Positions 41,678 to 49,018 of a stretch of DNA of 64,000 bases are shown here, one piece after another. The translations under genes were made by a program, and so were the position numbers. The DNA is from Amnibacterium setariae (GTDB lineage: Bacteria; Actinomycetota; Actinomycetes; Actinomycetales; Microbacteriaceae): positions 1,178,001-1,242,000 of the forward strand of contig NZ_QXTG01000002.1 of assembly GCF_003581425.1 (NCBI RefSeq), in the 5' to 3' direction. The notes below the pieces were generated by a model, which saw only the letters and a list, made by a program, of their open reading frames with translations, was not told the DNA's origin and did no database searches. Position 1 is the first letter of the stretch. Each line of letters begins with the position of its first letter.

Positions 41678-43317
41678 TGCTCGATCGTGAGGGTCATGTA
41701 GTCCGGGTAGGCCGGGAACGACGGGATGAAGAAGTTGCCGACGCCGGAGCCGTGCAGGAACGAGTTCTTGGCGTAGGTGAGCGGCACGATCGGGGCGTCC
41801 TGCATGATCCGCTTGTCGATCGCGGCCCACTGGGCCTGCGCCTTCGTCTGGTCGACCTCGGCCTGCGCCGCCGCGATCGCGGTGTCGACGTCCTTGTTCG
41901 CGTACTGCGAGAGGTTGAAGTTGCCGTTGCCGATCTGGCTGGAGTCGAACAGGGGCGAGATGTTCGCGTTCGCGGACGGGAAGTCGGGCTGCCAGCTCGA
42001 CAGCGCGAGGTCGAAGTCCGGGTTCGACTTCGCGACGTCCGTGGAGAAGGAGTCGACGTCCTCGGTCTTCAACGTGACGGTGATGCCGGCGCGCTTCAGG
42101 CCCTGCTGGATCGCCTGCGCCTCGGCGAGCGAGGCGGCGTCGTTCTGGGTGAGCAGGGTGAGCTTCAGGCCGGTCACGCCCGCGGACGAGAGCAGGCTCT
42201 TCGCCTTCGCGACGTCGCCCGACTCGGGCGCCGGGTAGAGGTCGTAGTCCTGGCGGCCGGCGATGCCCGGCGTGATCAGCGTCGAGGCGTAGGCGCCGGC
42301 GTTCGACCCGCCCGAGGCGACCAGGTAGGCCTTCTTGTCGACCGCGTACTCGAGCGCCTGCCGCACCTTCAGCTGCTGCAGGTCGCCGCGCCTCGTGTTG
42401 ATCGCGAGGTACTGGATCGGGCCGGCCTGGGAGGTCGCGAGGCGGGACTTCGCCGACGGGTTGCCGTTCACGGCCGCGAGGTCGGAGGCGCCGAGGTACT
42501 GCGCGCCGAAGGCCGTCTTGAAGGAGCCCGTGTCGTTCACGAGGTTCTGCACGACCGTGTTCTGGTTCTGGCTCTCCTGGAACACGACCTGGTCCGCCTC
42601 GGCCGTGCGGACGGAGTCCGTCGCCTTCGACCAGTACTTGTTGCGCACCAGCGTGACCGACGTGCCGTCCTTGATCGACTGCACCTTGTACGGGCCGGAG
42701 GTGATCGGCGCCTTCTTGTAGGTCGCGGGGTTGCCGTTCGACTCCTTGACCGGCGAGAACGCGGGCATGGAGGCGATCCACGGCCAGTCGCCGAAGGCCT
42801 TGTTCAGGTGGAACACGATCGTCTTCGCGTCCGGCGTCTCGATCGAGTCGAGCGACTCGCCGTCGAACGGGCCCTTGTAGTCGCTGCCGCCCTCGAGCAG
42901 CGTCTTGTGGTAGCTGAGGCCGCCCTGCAGCTGGTCGCTGAAGGAGCGCTCGATGCCGTACTTGATCGACTCGCTCGTGATCGGGCTGCCGTCGGAGAAC
43001 TTCAGCCCGTCCTTCAGCGTGTAGGTCCAGGTCTTCCCGTCGTCGCCGGCCGTGCCGGTGCTCGTCGCGAGGTCGGGCACGACCTTCGCGTCCTGCCCCT
43101 TCTTCACGTCCCAGGTCGTGAGACGGCGGTCGAGGAAGCTGAGGGACGTCGTCGCGAGGTTCTGGCTCGAGGCCGGGTCGATCAGGAACGTGCTGGAGGG
43201 CGTGAGGACCGTCAGCGTCGACTTCTGGTCGGCGCCCGACGAGCCGCCGCCGGTGCAGCCGGTGAGCACGAGGGCGGACGCGGCGAGCAGGGCGACGAGT
43301 GGAGCGGTGGTGCGCAT
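41674..43317 (-). CDS. Peptide-type ABC transporter solute-binding lipoprotein (family 5)
   Basis: A 547-residue binding lipoprotein; the lipobox is LTGC (Cys about 21). Family-5 landmarks are WTYTLKDGLKFSDGSPITSE (about 98), APITSGPYKVQSIKDG (about 200), RQALEYAVDK and the C-terminal IMQDAPIVPLTYAKNSF. It probably captures oligopeptides or a similar charged ligand. It is the first gene of a four-gene leftward operon in which each gene overlaps the next by four bases. Confidence 0.94.
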   Translation of the reverse strand: MRTTAPLVALLAASALVLTGCTGGGSSGADQKSTLTVLTPSSTFLIDPASSQNLATTSLSFLDRRLTTWDVKKGQDAKVVPDLATSTGTAGDDGKTWTYTLKDGLKFSDGSPITSESIKYGIERSFSDQLQGGLSYHKTLLEGGSDYKGPFDGESLDSIETPDAKTIVFHLNKAFGDWPWIASMPAFSPVKESNGNPATYKKAPITSGPYKVQSIKDGTSVTLVRNKYWSKATDSVRTAEADQVVFQESQNQNTVVQNLVNDTGSFKTAFGAQYLGASDLAAVNGNPSAKSRLATSQAGPIQYLAINTRRGDLQQLKVRQALEYAVDKKAYLVASGGSNAGAYASTLITPGIAGRQDYDLYPAPESGDVAKAKSLLSSAGVTGLKLTLLTQNDAASLAEAQAIQQGLKRAGITVTLKTEDVDSFSTDVAKSNPDFDLALSSWQPDFPSANANISPLFDSSQIGNGNFNLSQYANKDVDTAIAAAQAEVDQTKAQAQWAAIDKRIMQDAPIVPLTYAKNSFLHGSGVGNFFIPSFPAYPDYMTLTIEQ

Positions 43318-43407
43318 CCCTCAAGCCTGAACGACGCAGCCCGGGAGCCCGCGCCGTGTGACGCTCCGTTGCAGCGCGCCCCGGCTCCTCGCGAGATGCG
43401 CGCCGCA

Positions 43408-43445
43408 GTCGCAGTTGCACTCGAGCGCTCCGGCGCAACTGCGAC
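43408..43445. other. 11-bp perfect inverted repeat in the divergent space
   Basis: GTCGCAGTTGC (43408-43418) and GCAACTGCGAC (43435-43445) flank 16 bases, about 100 bp upstream of the binding-protein start. It could be an operator for the peptide operon or a dispersed hairpin. Confidence 0.45.
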
Positions 43446-43460
43446 CAGGACGCGCAACTC

Positions 43461-43548
43461 GGTCTCGAGGCGCCTTCGGCGCACCTCGACCGGCGGGGCG
43501 CTCCCCCGTTCCGCTGGTCGAGGTGCGAGCGCAGCGAGCCTCGAGACC
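43461..43548. repeat. Inverted pair of dispersed intergenic repeats, copies 5 and 6
   Basis: A plus-strand copy (43461-43496, with a shortened centre CGCCTTCGGCG) and a complete minus-strand copy (43511-43548) face each other. Unlike the pair at 9.4 kb, they sit between divergent genes, directly upstream of the DJ-1/PfpI promoter, so a terminator role cannot explain every copy. Confidence 0.8.
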
Positions 43549-43570
43549 ACCTGCAGCGCAGTATTGCTCC

Positions 43571-44257
43571 GTGACCGAGACCGTCCGCTTCGTCGCCCTG
43601 CTCTTCCCCGACGTCACCCAGCTCGACCTGACCGGGCCGGTGCAGCTGTTCTCCCGCCTGCCGGGCGCGGAGGTGCACCTCGCGTGGCACGACACGGCGC
43701 CGGTGGCGACGGACGCCGGGTTCTCGATCGTGCCGACGACGACGTTCGCGGACGCGCCGCAGGCGGACGTGCTGCTGGTCCCCGGCGGTCAGGGCGCCTT
43801 CGACCTGCTGGCCGACGACGTCGCGCTCGACTTCGTGCGCGAGCAGGCGCGTGGTGCCCGCTACGTCACGAGCGTCTGCACCGGCGCGTTCGTGCTCGGC
43901 GCCGCCGGCCTGCTCGAGGGGCGACGGGCGACGACGCACTGGGCGTCGCACCCGATGCTCGACCTCGTCGGCGCCGTGCCGACGCACGCGCACGTGGTCC
44001 GCGACGGGAACGTGCTCACGGGCGGCGGCGTGACGAGCGGTCTCGACTTCGCGCTCACCCTGATCGCCGAGCTCGCGGGCGACGACGCGGCCCGGCGCGT
44101 GCAGCTCACGATGGAGTACGACCCGCGGCCGCCCTTCGACGCAGGGGCGCCGGGCCGGCCGGAGGCGGACCCGGAGCAGGTGCGCCGCGCGACGGCGGAT
44201 GCCCGGGCACGGCGCGAGCCGCTCGTCCGGGCCGCGGTGGAGCGCCGGGCCTCCTGA
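43571..44257 (+). CDS. DJ-1/PfpI-family protein (isonitrile hydratase-like)
   Basis: A 228-residue protein of the DJ-1/PfpI superfamily. The nucleophile elbow is TSVCTGAFVLGAAGLL (Cys about 102) and TTHWASHPML follows, with PDVTQLDLTGPVQLF near the N-terminus, the pattern of isonitrile hydratases and cyclohexyl-isocyanide hydratase. GTG at 43571 is preceded by CAGTAT plus six bases, a leaderless-type arrangement. The substrate is unproven. It is monogenic and ends at a perfect hairpin shared with the convergent gene. Confidence 0.85.
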   Translation: MTETVRFVALLFPDVTQLDLTGPVQLFSRLPGAEVHLAWHDTAPVATDAGFSIVPTTTFADAPQADVLLVPGGQGAFDLLADDVALDFVREQARGARYVTSVCTGAFVLGAAGLLEGRRATTHWASHPMLDLVGAVPTHAHVVRDGNVLTGGGVTSGLDFALTLIAELAGDDAARRVQLTMEYDPRPPFDAGAPGRPEADPEQVRRATADARARREPLVRAAVERRAS

Positions 44258-44266
44258 CCGGGAGGT

Positions 44267-44294
44267 GGGGCGGAGCCGCGACCGGCTCCGCCCC
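44267..44294. terminator. Perfect 12-bp stem, bidirectional terminator
   Basis: GGGGCGGAGCCG (44267-44278), loop CGAC, then the exact complement (44283-44294). It lies between the DJ-1 stop and the beta-helix stop and can end both transcripts. Confidence 0.75.
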
Positions 44295-44304
44295 GCCTCG
44301 GGGA

Positions 44305-46365
44305 TCAGCGCGGGTCGGTCGCGCCGGGCAGCAGCCCGAACCGCGGCTCGATGCCCGCGGCCTTGATGACCGCGCGGGCGTCGGCCGGCCAGTCCGTGCC
44401 GCTCACCTTGGTGTTGTCCCGCACCGTGATGCGGTGGGTGTCGGCGTTCGGCGTCTGCACGACGCCGTCGTTGTACCAGTTCTGCTCGATGACGTCGTCG
44501 AGCGTGTCGTTGTCCGCGTAGGAGTTCGTGAAGATGAACACCCCGCTGTCCTGCACGACGTTCTTCCGCATCGTGACGTACCGCGAGCCCTCGTCCAGGT
44601 AGAGCCCGACGGTGTGCAGGTTGTCGTAGATGTAGTTGCCGCTGTACACCGCGCCCGGGTTCGCCGAGAGGTTGTAGAGGCTGCCGCCGTCGTGGAAGAC
44701 CTTCTTCGTCCCGTGGATGAGGTTGTCCTTCTCGACGGTGTCCTTCAGCGTCGTCGGCGTCGTGTAGACGGGCTGGTAGGCGTAGAGGCCGCGGGTCCGG
44801 TAGTCGTTGCTGCCGCCCGGGTCGTTGGCGCCCCAGCCCCATCCGACGTCGATCCCGTCATAGGCGAGGTTCGACACCTCGTTGTGCGCGATGACCGCAT
44901 GGGTGACGTAGGTGGAGAGGATGCCGGACATCTCCTTGTAGTCCTTGGCCACATCGGTCACGAGGTTGTTGTCGAGTATCACGTCCCGCACGATCATGCG
45001 GCGGTCGCTCGGGTGGTGCGCGTCGGGCGAGATGCCGCCGACCACGACACCGGCGCCGCCGAGGTCCGTGAACAGGTTGTGGTGCACCGTGATGCTGCTC
45101 GCGCCGAGCCCGGTGCCGCGGCCGTTCGCGTTCGCGTCGTTGCCGATCCCCAGCCCGACCTGGCCGAGGTGCGTGAAGGCGTCGTCGGAGAACCGGATGC
45201 GCGTCGACGCGGCGACCTGCACGGCGGCCGGCATCTGGTGCCAGCCGTTGCGCGCGCCCTCGAACTCCGTGCAGCCGGACTGGCAGGAGGTCAGGTAGTC
45301 CGCGGGCTGCGGGTACGCCTTCGGGATGAAGGCGCCGTTCTGCTGGTCGGCGTACCCGATCGACGTGCTCGGCGAGAGCCAGGTCGAGTGGGAGAACGCG
45401 ATGCCGGAGAAGGCGAGGTCGTGGACCGGCCGCGCCCGTGTTCCGCTGATCCGGACGAGCGACTGCAGCTGCGGCAGCACGAACGACGACGTTGAGGGCC
45501 GCTCGCCCGCCTTCGCCCGGTAGTAGAGCCTCCCGTGCCCGGGGTCGAGGTACCACTGACCCGGCTGGAGGAAGGACTTCGAGTTCTCGAGCAGCAGCGT
45601 GCCGCCGGCGAACGGCTTCGCGAGGGTGTCGTAGCCCCAGTTGTTCATCCGCCAGGCGGGCTGCTGCATCGTGACCGTCGTGCCGCTGATAGCGGCGACG
45701 GGCGCGTAGCGGTCGGTGAAGGAGTCCTGGCTCTCCACCTCGATCCGGCGCTGGTCCGGCAGGCCGTCGAGCGCGGCGGCGAGCGCGGGGTCCGTGATCG
45801 TGAACCCGGTGTCGGTGACCGAGATCGCGCTCCGCTGGATCTGCATCGCGGCGCGGGGGGCTTCGGCGCCGTCCTTGTACAGCTGGCGGCTGTCGTGCCC
45901 CTTCGGCACGGACGCGACCCACACGTCCTTCGCGCTGTCGGCGGTGCGCCAGCCGCGCACGGCGACGCCTCCGGAGATCACCGGGTGCTGCCCGGGCGCC
46001 GCGGTCCAGGTGACGGGCGCGCCCTTCCGGCCCGAGTCGCCGGGCGCGAAGTCGAGCGGCTCGGTCAGGGCGTAGGTGCCGCCGCGCAGCTGCACCGTGA
46101 CGCGATCGCCCGTGGCGACGGCGGCGCGCGCCTTCCGCTGCGCCGCCTGCAGGGTGCGCAGCGGATGCCGCGAGGACCCGCCGGCGCGGTCGCTGCCGTG
46201 GGGCGACACCGTGATGATCCGGACGTGCGCTCCGTGCGCTCCGTGCGCTCCGTGCGCTCCGGTCGTCGGCGCGGCGATCGCCGCACCGCCGGGTGATCCG
46301 ATCGCCGCGAACGCGGCCGCCGCCACGACGGCGAGCGCCGCCCCGGCTCCTCTGACTGCTCTCAT
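44305..46365 (-). CDS. Secreted right-handed beta-helix protein (GH141-like)
   Basis: A 686-residue exported protein: a signal peptide (about 1-32) and then a GAH repeat (GAHGAHGAHGAH, about 37-48). The start ITVSPHGSDRAGGSSRHPLR, VTVQLRGGTYALTEPLDFAP and PVISGGVAVRGW are typical of parallel beta-helix glycosidases such as GH141, whose known activities are alpha-L-fucosidase and xylanase. Later beta-helix rungs include HHNLFTDLGGAGVVVGG and VEKDNLIHGTKKVFHDGG. ATG at 46365 follows GGAG/AGGAC. An L-fucosidase role would fit the fucose genes nearby but is inference. It is divergent from a GntR/FCD gene. Confidence 0.75.
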   Translation of the reverse strand: MRAVRGAGAALAVVAAAAFAAIGSPGGAAIAAPTTGAHGAHGAHGAHVRIITVSPHGSDRAGGSSRHPLRTLQAAQRKARAAVATGDRVTVQLRGGTYALTEPLDFAPGDSGRKGAPVTWTAAPGQHPVISGGVAVRGWRTADSAKDVWVASVPKGHDSRQLYKDGAEAPRAAMQIQRSAISVTDTGFTITDPALAAALDGLPDQRRIEVESQDSFTDRYAPVAAISGTTVTMQQPAWRMNNWGYDTLAKPFAGGTLLLENSKSFLQPGQWYLDPGHGRLYYRAKAGERPSTSSFVLPQLQSLVRISGTRARPVHDLAFSGIAFSHSTWLSPSTSIGYADQQNGAFIPKAYPQPADYLTSCQSGCTEFEGARNGWHQMPAAVQVAASTRIRFSDDAFTHLGQVGLGIGNDANANGRGTGLGASSITVHHNLFTDLGGAGVVVGGISPDAHHPSDRRMIVRDVILDNNLVTDVAKDYKEMSGILSTYVTHAVIAHNEVSNLAYDGIDVGWGWGANDPGGSNDYRTRGLYAYQPVYTTPTTLKDTVEKDNLIHGTKKVFHDGGSLYNLSANPGAVYSGNYIYDNLHTVGLYLDEGSRYVTMRKNVVQDSGVFIFTNSYADNDTLDDVIEQNWYNDGVVQTPNADTHRITVRDNTKVSGTDWPADARAVIKAAGIEPRFGLLPGATDPR
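46224..46259. repeat. 9-bp x4 coding repeat (GAH repeat)
   Basis: CGTGCGCTC is repeated four times in perfect register inside the beta-helix gene, encoding Gly-Ala-His units after the signal peptide. It is a slippage-prone site; length changes would stay in frame. Confidence 0.85.
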
Positions 46366-46400
46366 CGAGTCCTGCTCCTTTGCGGGTGGCTTATGGATGT

Positions 46401-46440
46401 CATTCATCCCGGCCAAGAACGACATTCATCTGACGACTCG
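46401..46440. promoter_or_regulatory. Two CATTCATC motifs in a divergent promoter region
   Basis: CATTCATC occurs at 46401-46408 and 46423-46430, 22 bp apart (two helical turns). The second extends to CATTCATCTGACGACTCG (46423-46440), matching 17 of 18 bases at 36539-36556. They lie between the beta-helix gene and a GntR/FCD gene, suggesting shared operators. TACAGT near 46473 may be the -10 box of the rightward gene. Confidence 0.6.
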
Positions 46441-46516
46441 AGGAAGTCAACAGCCGACACGGGGCGTGCAGTTACAGTCAGGGTTCTGCCAGGAAGGCGC
46501 CGCTGCGAGGAGGACC

Positions 46517-47230
46517 GTGCCCGCTTCCTCCGGATACCGCCCCGGCTACGAGGTGGCCGTCGACCGCCTGCTGCTCTACATCGCCGAACGCGGCCTCCAC
46601 GCGGGAGACCGCCTGCCGACGGAGGCGGAGCTCGCCGGCGAGCTCGCGCTCGGGCATCGCACGGTGCGCGAGGCGGTCAAGATGCTGTCGGCGATCGGCC
46701 GGGTCCGCGCGGAGCGCGGGCGCGGGCTGTTCGTCGGCGATGAGACCAGCGGGCTCGCCGGTCCGCACGCGACCGTCTTCCGGCCCACCGACGTCGAGCA
46801 CATCGCGATGCTGTTCGAGTTCCGCGTCGTGCAGGAGGAGGCCGCCGCTCGCCTCGCGGCCTCGCGCGCGCGCCCCGAGGCGCTCGAGCCGCTGCAGGCG
46901 GCGATCAGCGCGGGCGAGCGGGCCGCCGCGGCGGGAGATCTGGCCGCCTTCGCCGAGGCGGACGACGCCTTCCACGTGGCGCTCGCGGAGGCCGGACGCA
47001 ACGTCTTCTTCATCGACGCGGTCAGCCGGGTCCGCGCCCTGCAGGACCAGGTGAGCTTCCTGGAGCTCGACCAGCGGGTCCCCGATGCGGCGCGCTCCCT
47101 CGAGGAGCACCGCGCCGTGCTCGCCGCGGTGGTGTCGGGGGACGTCGACGACGCGGCACGGCTCGCCGCCTCGCACGTGCGGCAGGCGCTGGCCGACTAC
47201 CGAGCGGCGATCGCCGCGAAGCTGGGCTGA
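46517..47230 (+). CDS. GntR-family regulator, FCD type (3 of 3)
   Basis: A 237-residue regulator. The winged helix (about 8-78) has VAVDRLLLYIAERGLHAGDR, LAGELALGHRTVREAVKMLS and ERGRGLFVGD; the FCD domain (about 90-225) has EADDAFHVALAEAGRN and LEEHRAVLAAV. GTG at 46517 follows GAGGAGG. Divergent to the beta-helix protein gene, it is likely its repressor; the shared operator motif links it to the fuconolactonase promoter too. Confidence 0.92.
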   Translation: MPASSGYRPGYEVAVDRLLLYIAERGLHAGDRLPTEAELAGELALGHRTVREAVKMLSAIGRVRAERGRGLFVGDETSGLAGPHATVFRPTDVEHIAMLFEFRVVQEEAAARLAASRARPEALEPLQAAISAGERAAAAGDLAAFAEADDAFHVALAEAGRNVFFIDAVSRVRALQDQVSFLELDQRVPDAARSLEEHRAVLAAVVSGDVDDAARLAASHVRQALADYRAAIAAKLG

Positions 47231-47236
47231 GGCCGG

Positions 47237-47740
47237 TCAGCCCTCGGCGGTCCGACGGCGGCGCGGGGCGGCCGAGCGCGGCGGGACGGCCCGCACGTGG
47301 TCGCGGACCGGCGCGAGCAGGCCGGCGAGCGCCTCGATCTGCTCCGCCGTCAGCGGCGCGAGCAGGAGCCGCTGGATCACCTCGACGTGACCCGGGAACA
47401 CGGCCGCGAGCCGCTCGCGACCCGCGTCGGTCAGGGTCACGACGACGCTGCGCTCGTCGTCCTCCGCCGGGGCACGGGTGACGAGCCCGGCCTGCTCGAG
47501 CAGCCCGGCCTGGTAGGTCAGGCCGCTCCGGCTGTAGACCACGCCGTCGGCCAGCTCGGTCATCCGGCGGCTGCCCGAGGGCGCGTCCCCGAGGGTCGCG
47601 AGCAGCTGGAACTGCACATAGCTGAGGTCGCCCGCCTCCTTCAGCTGCTGCTCGACCGCGTGCCGGAGCAGGCTGCTCACCTCGATCAGCGAGAAGTACG
47701 CGCCCAGCTGCACCGGGTCGAGCGTCGGTTCGTCCGCCAT
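47237..47740 (-). CDS. MarR-family regulator
   Basis: A 167-residue winged-helix regulator. The core reads LSYVQFQLLATLGDAPSGSR, MTELADGVVYSRSGLTYQAG and LVTRAPAEDDERSVVVTLTD, with the D-x-R wing (DDERS). ATG at 47740 follows TAGGAT plus six bases, so the mRNA is leaderless. The C-terminus is Arg-rich. Its target is unknown; the neighbours across the repeat tract are a beta-lactamase and a flavoenzyme. Its stop lies seven bases after the convergent GntR stop. Confidence 0.92.
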   Translation of the reverse strand: MADEPTLDPVQLGAYFSLIEVSSLLRHAVEQQLKEAGDLSYVQFQLLATLGDAPSGSRRMTELADGVVYSRSGLTYQAGLLEQAGLVTRAPAEDDERSVVVTLTDAGRERLAAVFPGHVEVIQRLLLAPLTAEQIEALAGLLAPVRDHVRAVPPRSAAPRRRRTAEG

Positions 47741-47746
47741 GCCCGC

Positions 47747-47752
47747 ATCCTA
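47747..47752 (-). promoter_or_regulatory. -10 box of a leaderless promoter (TAGGAT)
   Basis: TAGGAT, six bases, then the MarR ATG at 47740. Confidence 0.6.
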
Positions 47753-47797
47753 GGTGCTACGAATTCGAAGCGCGAGGAGCGGGCTCTGGCCGTGCGC

Positions 47798-47929
47798 GGC
47801 CTCGAGGCTCGCTCCGCTCGCACCTCGACCAGCGGGGACCAGAGCGGCGAGGGCGGCGACCGGGCGTGGTCTCGAGATCTGCTCTGCTCGCACCTCGATC
47901 AGCGGAGACCGGAGCGGCGAGGGCGGCGG
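47798..47929 (+). repeat. Tandem pair of dispersed repeats, copies 7 and 8
   Basis: Two direct copies (47798-47835 and 47868-47905) are spaced exactly 70 bp apart, and the following segment GAGCGGCGAGGGCGGCG is duplicated with them, so the whole 70-bp block is a tandem duplication. It lies between the MarR promoter and the beta-lactamase start. Confidence 0.8.
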
Positions 47930-47978
47930 ATGCGCGGCTGCGGCCGCCGACCCGGACCCCGTCGGCGAGGCTGGACCG

Positions 47979-48941
47979 GTGGACCTGGGCGCGCGGAGAC
48001 GGACGGGTGCCTGCGGGCGGGCGGCCCGGGCGGTCGTCGCGAGCGCCCTCGTCGCGGCTGCGCTGGCGGGCTGCTCGAGCGGCTCCGCGACGTCGTCGCC
48101 GTCCGCTCCCCCGTCGACCGCGTCTCCCTCCTCCTCCGACGCCGCGGCGGAGCAGGCGCTGCAGCGGGAGCTCGACGACCTCGAGGCGCGGTACGGCGCC
48201 CGGCTCGGCGTCACCGCGATCGACACGGGCACCGGTCGCCGGCTGACCCACCGGGCGGACGAGCGCTTCGCCTTCGCCTCGACGAACAAGGCGTTCATCG
48301 CCGCCGCGACGCTGCGGTCCGCGTCGGCCGCGGACCTCGACGCGGTGGTCCGCTACGCCCGGAGCGACCTGCTCGCCTCCGCGCCGATCACGTCTCGCCA
48401 CGTGGACACCGGCATGACGGTGCGGGCGCTGCTCGACGCGGCCGTGCGGTACAGCGACAACACCGCCGCGAACCTCCTCGTGCGACGGCTCGGCGGCACG
48501 GCCGCGGTCGAGCGCTTCCTCCGGTCGATCGGCGACCGGACGACGTCCGTCGACCGCCTCGAGCCCGACCTGAACACGGCGACGCCGGGCGACGAGCGGG
48601 ACACGACGACGCCCGCCGCCTCCGCCCGCGACGTCGAAGCGGTGCTGCTCGGCTCCGCGCTGCCGCGCGAACGGCGCGCGGTCCTCGACGACCTGATGAC
48701 GCGCAGCTCCACCGGGGGCCTGTACATCCGGGCGGGCGTGCCCGCCGGCTGGGCCATCGCCGACAAGACCGGCAGCGGCGCACACGGCACGCGGAACGAC
48801 ATCGCGGTCCTGCGACCGCCGGGGCGCGCGCCCATCGTCCTCGTCCTGCTGTCGCGCAGGGTCGCGGAGGACGCGGCCTCGGACGACGCGCTCCTCGCGG
48901 ACGCGACCGCGGCCGTCGTCCGGGCGCTCGACCGCGCCTGA
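47979..48941 (+). CDS. Class A beta-lactamase lipoprotein
   Basis: A 320-residue serine beta-lactamase. All class A motifs are present: S-x-x-K as STNK (about 105), SDN (about 163), ExxLN as EPDLN (about 190) and KTG (about 263). The N-terminus is basic, then hydrophobic, ending in the lipobox ALAGC (Cys about 34), followed by a Ser/Pro linker, so the enzyme is probably anchored outside the membrane. GTG at 47979 has GAGG upstream; it is the best-placed start ahead of the signal. Base composition matches its neighbours and there is no mobile element, so it looks intrinsic. The spectrum cannot be inferred. Confidence 0.92.
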   Translation: MDLGARRRTGACGRAARAVVASALVAAALAGCSSGSATSSPSAPPSTASPSSSDAAAEQALQRELDDLEARYGARLGVTAIDTGTGRRLTHRADERFAFASTNKAFIAAATLRSASAADLDAVVRYARSDLLASAPITSRHVDTGMTVRALLDAAVRYSDNTAANLLVRRLGGTAAVERFLRSIGDRTTSVDRLEPDLNTATPGDERDTTTPAASARDVEAVLLGSALPRERRAVLDDLMTRSSTGGLYIRAGVPAGWAIADKTGSGAHGTRNDIAVLRPPGRAPIVLVLLSRRVAEDAASDDALLADATAAVVRALDRA

Positions 48942-48942
48942 T

Positions 48943-49014
48943 CGCTCGTGCGACGCGCAGCGGCTGATGCGACGCCGCGCGCGACCGCACGAGCCGCTCG
49001 GCGTCGCACGAGCG
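48943..49014. terminator. 14-bp inverted repeat between convergent genes
   Basis: CGCTCGTGCGACGC (48943-48956) and its exact complement (49001-49014) enclose 44 bases that contain further GCGACG/CGTCGC-like segments. It fills the gap between the beta-lactamase and flavoenzyme stops. Confidence 0.7.
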
Positions 49015-49018
49015 CGGG

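Noticed and set aside
40034-44842. A very long minus-strand frame continuing upstream of the fused ABC ATPase
   Set aside because: Only the part to the GTG at 41677 has ABC motifs. The rest is an out-of-frame reading of the binding-protein, DJ-1 and beta-helix regions.
47741-48941. Recently acquired resistance cassette around the beta-lactamase
   Set aside because: No integrase, transposase, attachment repeat or composition shift; the flanking repeats belong to the chromosome-wide family.
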